Source: Morchella semilibera
Taxonomy: Eukaryota > Ascomycota > Pezizomycetes > Pezizales > Morchellaceae
Assembly (NCBI GenBank): GCA_009192285.1
Contig: CM018605.1
Coordinates: forward strand, 272,767-336,766
DNA: 64,000 nucleotides
Reading direction: 5' to 3'
The notes under the pieces were generated by a model. That model made no database searches, was not told where the DNA came from, and was given only the letters and a program-made list of their open reading frames with translations. Shown here piece by piece: positions 60,874-64,000 of this stretch. A program made the translations under genes and the position numbers. The first letter of the stretch is position 1; each line of letters opens with the position of its first letter.

Positions 60874-61765
60874 CCTTCAGGACCCTACTAGTAACACGAT
60901 GCCATTACAGCATAGAGAACACCTTCTCGGTGGTAGCTCCGGTCGATATGCCCTAGTGGCCGTTGCTATTCGTAAAAAGACAGATCTCTTCTGAATTGCG
61001 TCACTAAAATCCAATTTTTTTTTCTATTACGGCATACTTTGTATATAAACGACTTTAGATCTACAAACCCCTCGGCCCTCCACGTTGTCTCTTGCACAAA
61101 AAAAAGAATGGATATACAAAATCTCCCCCCCCTATTCAGGACATAAACGAGTGAAACCGTATGAGCAGTAGAGAATAATCTTGTTGCCCAAAATCGTAAC
61201 ATCGCTTTCTTCGATCCTCGGTCGCTGTAAAAGGTCGAGGACTGTCAGGGTACATGTATGTATGCGCTACCCTGGATGACATCTCCTAGTGCGAACCTTA
61301 ACCATCCCCTCGGGTCGCCGCAGTAGGACTAGTTTCCCTATCGATACCTCGATCAAGGTTAGCCACATAAATACATGTATATTCTACTGTTTCCCACCTT
61401 TATCTGTCCGCGCCGAATTACAGATGCATAGAACTACATGTAGTAGTTACTCTATCCGGCGATGGTATACATTTTCCACTGGTTACTGTGGGCAGTAAAC
61501 ATTACCTGGCTACGTGTACATGTACTTGCCACTTACAATTAGTGCCCACGCGATCCTGTATTTGTACCTGTTCGTAAATCGTTCCCTAGCTTATACCGCG
61601 CATAAGCACCTCACCTATCTCTTCATTTACCTAACGAATGAACTAGTTAGAGGGAGGGAAAGAGTCACTAAAGGAAGCTGGCATCATCATCTACTCATAC
61701 CAACCAATCGCCCAACTCAAGCGAATTACATATACGGATACATACCAACGAAGATGGAGATTTAA

Positions 61766-61787
61766 TTAATGAATTAAACAAAAAAAA
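61766..61787 (+). mobile_element. Tail-only retroposon insertion
   Basis: TTAATGAATTAAAC plus poly(A), flanked by exact 14-bp copies of AGATGGAGATTTAA (61752-61765 and 61788-61801). Confidence 0.72.
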
Positions 61788-61816
61788 AGATGGAGATTTA
61801 ACTACAATACTATGAT

Positions 61817-61846
61817 GGATCCAATTAATGATGTAAACAAAAAAAA
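61817..61846 (+). mobile_element. Tail-only retroposon insertion with weaker duplication
   Basis: AATTAATGATGTAAAC plus poly(A), identical in its core to the 16664 copy. The flanking ACTATGAT repeats (61809-61816 and 61847-61854) are only 8 bp, so the duplication is short or eroded. Confidence 0.55.
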
Positions 61847-63839
61847 ACTATGATCGAAAAAGCAACTATGAGGTGAGTGATATCTCGTGATTATAATGTG
61901 CCGCGGGCCTTCTTTGTGCGGTTAGGGCTGGAGGGACCACCATCCCACCCCCCCCCCCTTCTCTCCCCTTTTTTGACGATATGTGTCCTTTGCTAACTGT
62001 CCTGATAGAATCACGAGGTTACGTATGCGGTTTGTATAGGCTCGCCCTAGACCTCGCTGGGCGTACACACCGGAGTATCGCGAGGCGGCACACCACAAAG
62101 AGACTTACATGTACAGTAGGTTAGTACTATAGTATCCCCACCTCGTAATAAGTACATGTATATATGATCATTTCTAAAACCACCTATCCAATCAGTACCC
62201 TCCTAAACCCTTTTGTGTAGTGCGCGCAATAAAAAGCTCCGGTGTATTGTAATACAGCTCGGCACCTGCGACGTGCTAATTCCACCCCGTTTCGCTAACG
62301 ACTTTCAATACCTTAGCCTTGACCTGGCTCTCACAATTCCTTGGACGGACCAACTTCCGCGCGTACAAGTTATCCCGAATCTCAAAATGTTAACACATGG
62401 TCCAGTCTATGGGTTTCTAATTGGAATTTCGAGTAGTGAAGACTGTCTTAACTTGGATTCGGGACTACGCCACTGTATTAAGCGATATGTGGCTTGATGT
62501 GATAATTAGTACTTTGTTCGCCATTAGTTAGGATAGGGTTGAGCTACAAGATACGGTAACAGGATGTGAATCTGCAGGCCTCTCTCTATTCAGTCAACTG
62601 GAATTCGGCAAAATACCGATTAATAGAACAGCCGAGACCTACAATCTCGAGATATCTGCCACAGGGTCGGAGGCGCCTATAGTTCATGCGCGATGATATA
62701 CGTGGTTATATGGATGTCTCGAAGACAAAACCCAGGACACTAGTGTTAATCGGGGGAAAGAAACGCACATAAACCTACGCGCCTCGGGTACAGTATTTTC
62801 CGTGGCTAGTCGGAAGGATCGATGGCTGCTTGCAAGTTGAGAACTACACCCTTAGACTTGACGTTGTTTGGCCGGCTGTTGTGTTTAGTCTCGCCGTGGA
62901 GCGATACGGATAAACACTGGTCTGGCTTCGGCTGGCAACGGATATATATTGATTGTAATGATAAGACAAGGCAAAAATTAGCTAAAGGTACATAGTCGTG
63001 ATGCGAACACCTGTGCATAAGTTCATGTATGTACATGTAATGATACTAAACGCTAAGTTTCATTTCGGCTACAGTCTTGCCTCAAATATATTACTAAGCA
63101 ATTACCAGTGCTAGTGTGCCCCACAACGTGGACTGACAACTCGTCGCAGCAAAATTAGCTATGATACAGACTGTGGAGACACTAAAATAGGCATAAGGTA
63201 GGCCACAGAATTAAGGCGATCCCACAGCCAAGAGGTAGTGAGGGTTTAGATTTACTACCGAGTGAAGGTTTGTCAGCTCCTAGCCGCGAAAACACGGATC
63301 TGTCGCTATACATGTACGTGTAAGTGAGCCAACGCCAAGGTTTGATGTATAGCAAGTACGGTAAAAAAAAAAATTGTATTCAGAGATGTGGTTGTGCAAT
63401 GCATACAGGTACATTCTTAGCAAATTGCCAACAACGAGCACATGTATGCCTATAGACACATGTAGGTATGACAATTTTAGGCAGGGGCAGCGCCAATGTT
63501 AGATCTCGCTTACATATATTGTTGACAGCAGAAACACAAACTTTTACTTCTAGCGTTTGCAATTAATAACAGTAGAGTATTGTTGTCATAGCCTACAGGC
63601 TACATACATCAACAGTAGATTATAGGAGGAAGATACTGCACAAAACTAATGATTTAGCAATAACAACAGAAAGAGGCTATCGAGTGATAGAATATGGGCG
63701 AGTGACATTTTATGATGGGACCTGTCTAGCAAGCGAGATGCCGGTGCATGGTGCAACAAGAATAATAGGGTTAGTGTCACGAAGGCTCTGCGGATCCGAT
63801 GTTCTCTGGCCTGTTTCCAGATCGTTTGATTCTTTGGTA

Positions 63840-63938
63840 CAGCGGTGGGTAATAAGTCATCGGACGGAACGCCACCAGAATGCGCGTTTGCAGGCAAAAT
63901 TGTGGCTAGGGCATCCGATGACTTATTACCCACCGCTG
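63840..63938. mobile_element. 99-bp TA-flanked MITE with perfect inverted repeats
   Basis: The 25-bp ends, CAGCGGTGGGTAATAAGTC through ATCGGA, are 100% identical in inverse orientation and bordered by TA (63838-63839 and 63939-63940). The perfect arms imply recent insertion or ongoing mobilisation. The centre of about 50 bp is unique and non-coding. Confidence 0.75.
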
Positions 63939-64000
63939 TACTACTTTGTTCTCAGAAGTACCCCTTAACAAGTCTGCCCACCTCAACATACTTAATATCC

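Larger units (their letters stand above)
60731..64000. other. Intergenic to the window end, no supported gene
   Basis: It holds two retroposon tails near 61.8 kb, a perfect TA-flanked element at 63840-63938, spaced motifs at 61875, 63682 and 63700, and seven or more TACATGTA palindromes. The open frame 62213-62497 shows no domain. Confidence 0.6.

Noticed and set aside
1-64000. CRISPR arrays, rRNA genes, telomeric repeats, reverse-transcriptase or transposase genes, biosynthetic core enzymes
   Set aside because: None seen. No regularly spaced repeats with unique spacers and no RT, integrase, transposase, PKS or NRPS motifs in any frame. The transposons present are non-coding.

Overview
The window looks like nuclear DNA of a filamentous ascomycete. 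The evidence is spliced genes with short GT-AG introns (46-187 nt, often with a CTRAY branch site) and clear fungal orthologues: a CreB/Ubp9-type deubiquitinase, a BtgE-type GH17 cell-wall glucanase, a Pic2-type mitochondrial carrier and a fungal CBS-domain protein. Gene density is very low: 13 supported genes in 64 kb, one of them partial. The spaces are packed with small inverted-repeat elements, retroposon tails, long G/C runs and microsatellites. This fits a repeat-rich Pezizomycete (truffle-like) genome, but that placement is inference.

Layout. 1-995 is the 3' part of an unrecognised spliced gene. 4967-6034 is a single-exon F-box/ankyrin gene. From 8.3 to 20 kb lie four members of one zinc-finger family (8340-9912 minus, 11539-12786 minus, 14411-15908 plus, 18959-19977 plus); a fifth is at 30783-32559 minus. 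All five have three exons with introns at the same codons and phases, and all exon joins were checked for frame. 25.0-27.1 kb is a GC-rich island with the CBS protein and the Pic2-type carrier, both on the minus strand. 42710-45480 is the creB-like gene in four exons, one of only 14 nt. 49153-49846 encodes a secreted cysteine-rich protein and 53462-55760 the BtgE-like enzyme. 60266-60730 is a small unrecognised gene with a duplicated motif and a good TATA box.

Intergenic DNA. At least eleven inverted-repeat elements are seen. Most have TA-flanked termini (Tc1/mariner style), one has a 3-bp TGA duplication and GGGCC termini (PIF/Harbinger style), and one family is present in three copies. Four insertions share the same 3' tail followed by poly(A). 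Three of them have convincing target-site duplications of 13-15 bp: one is 223 bp long and the others keep little more than the tail, as expected of 5'-truncated non-LTR retroposons.

Two short signals stand out. A spaced motif, YGAGTGANNNNNYRTGAYGG, is present about 22 times, always outside genes, where chance predicts far less than one. The palindrome TACATGTA occurs about 35 times where about one is expected.

Functional links: creB-type deubiquitination bears on carbon regulation, BtgE on wall glucan, Pic2 on mitochondrial phosphate/copper import and the zinc-finger proteins probably on transcription. No operon-like or cluster relationship joins them, apart from the zinc-finger family itself.
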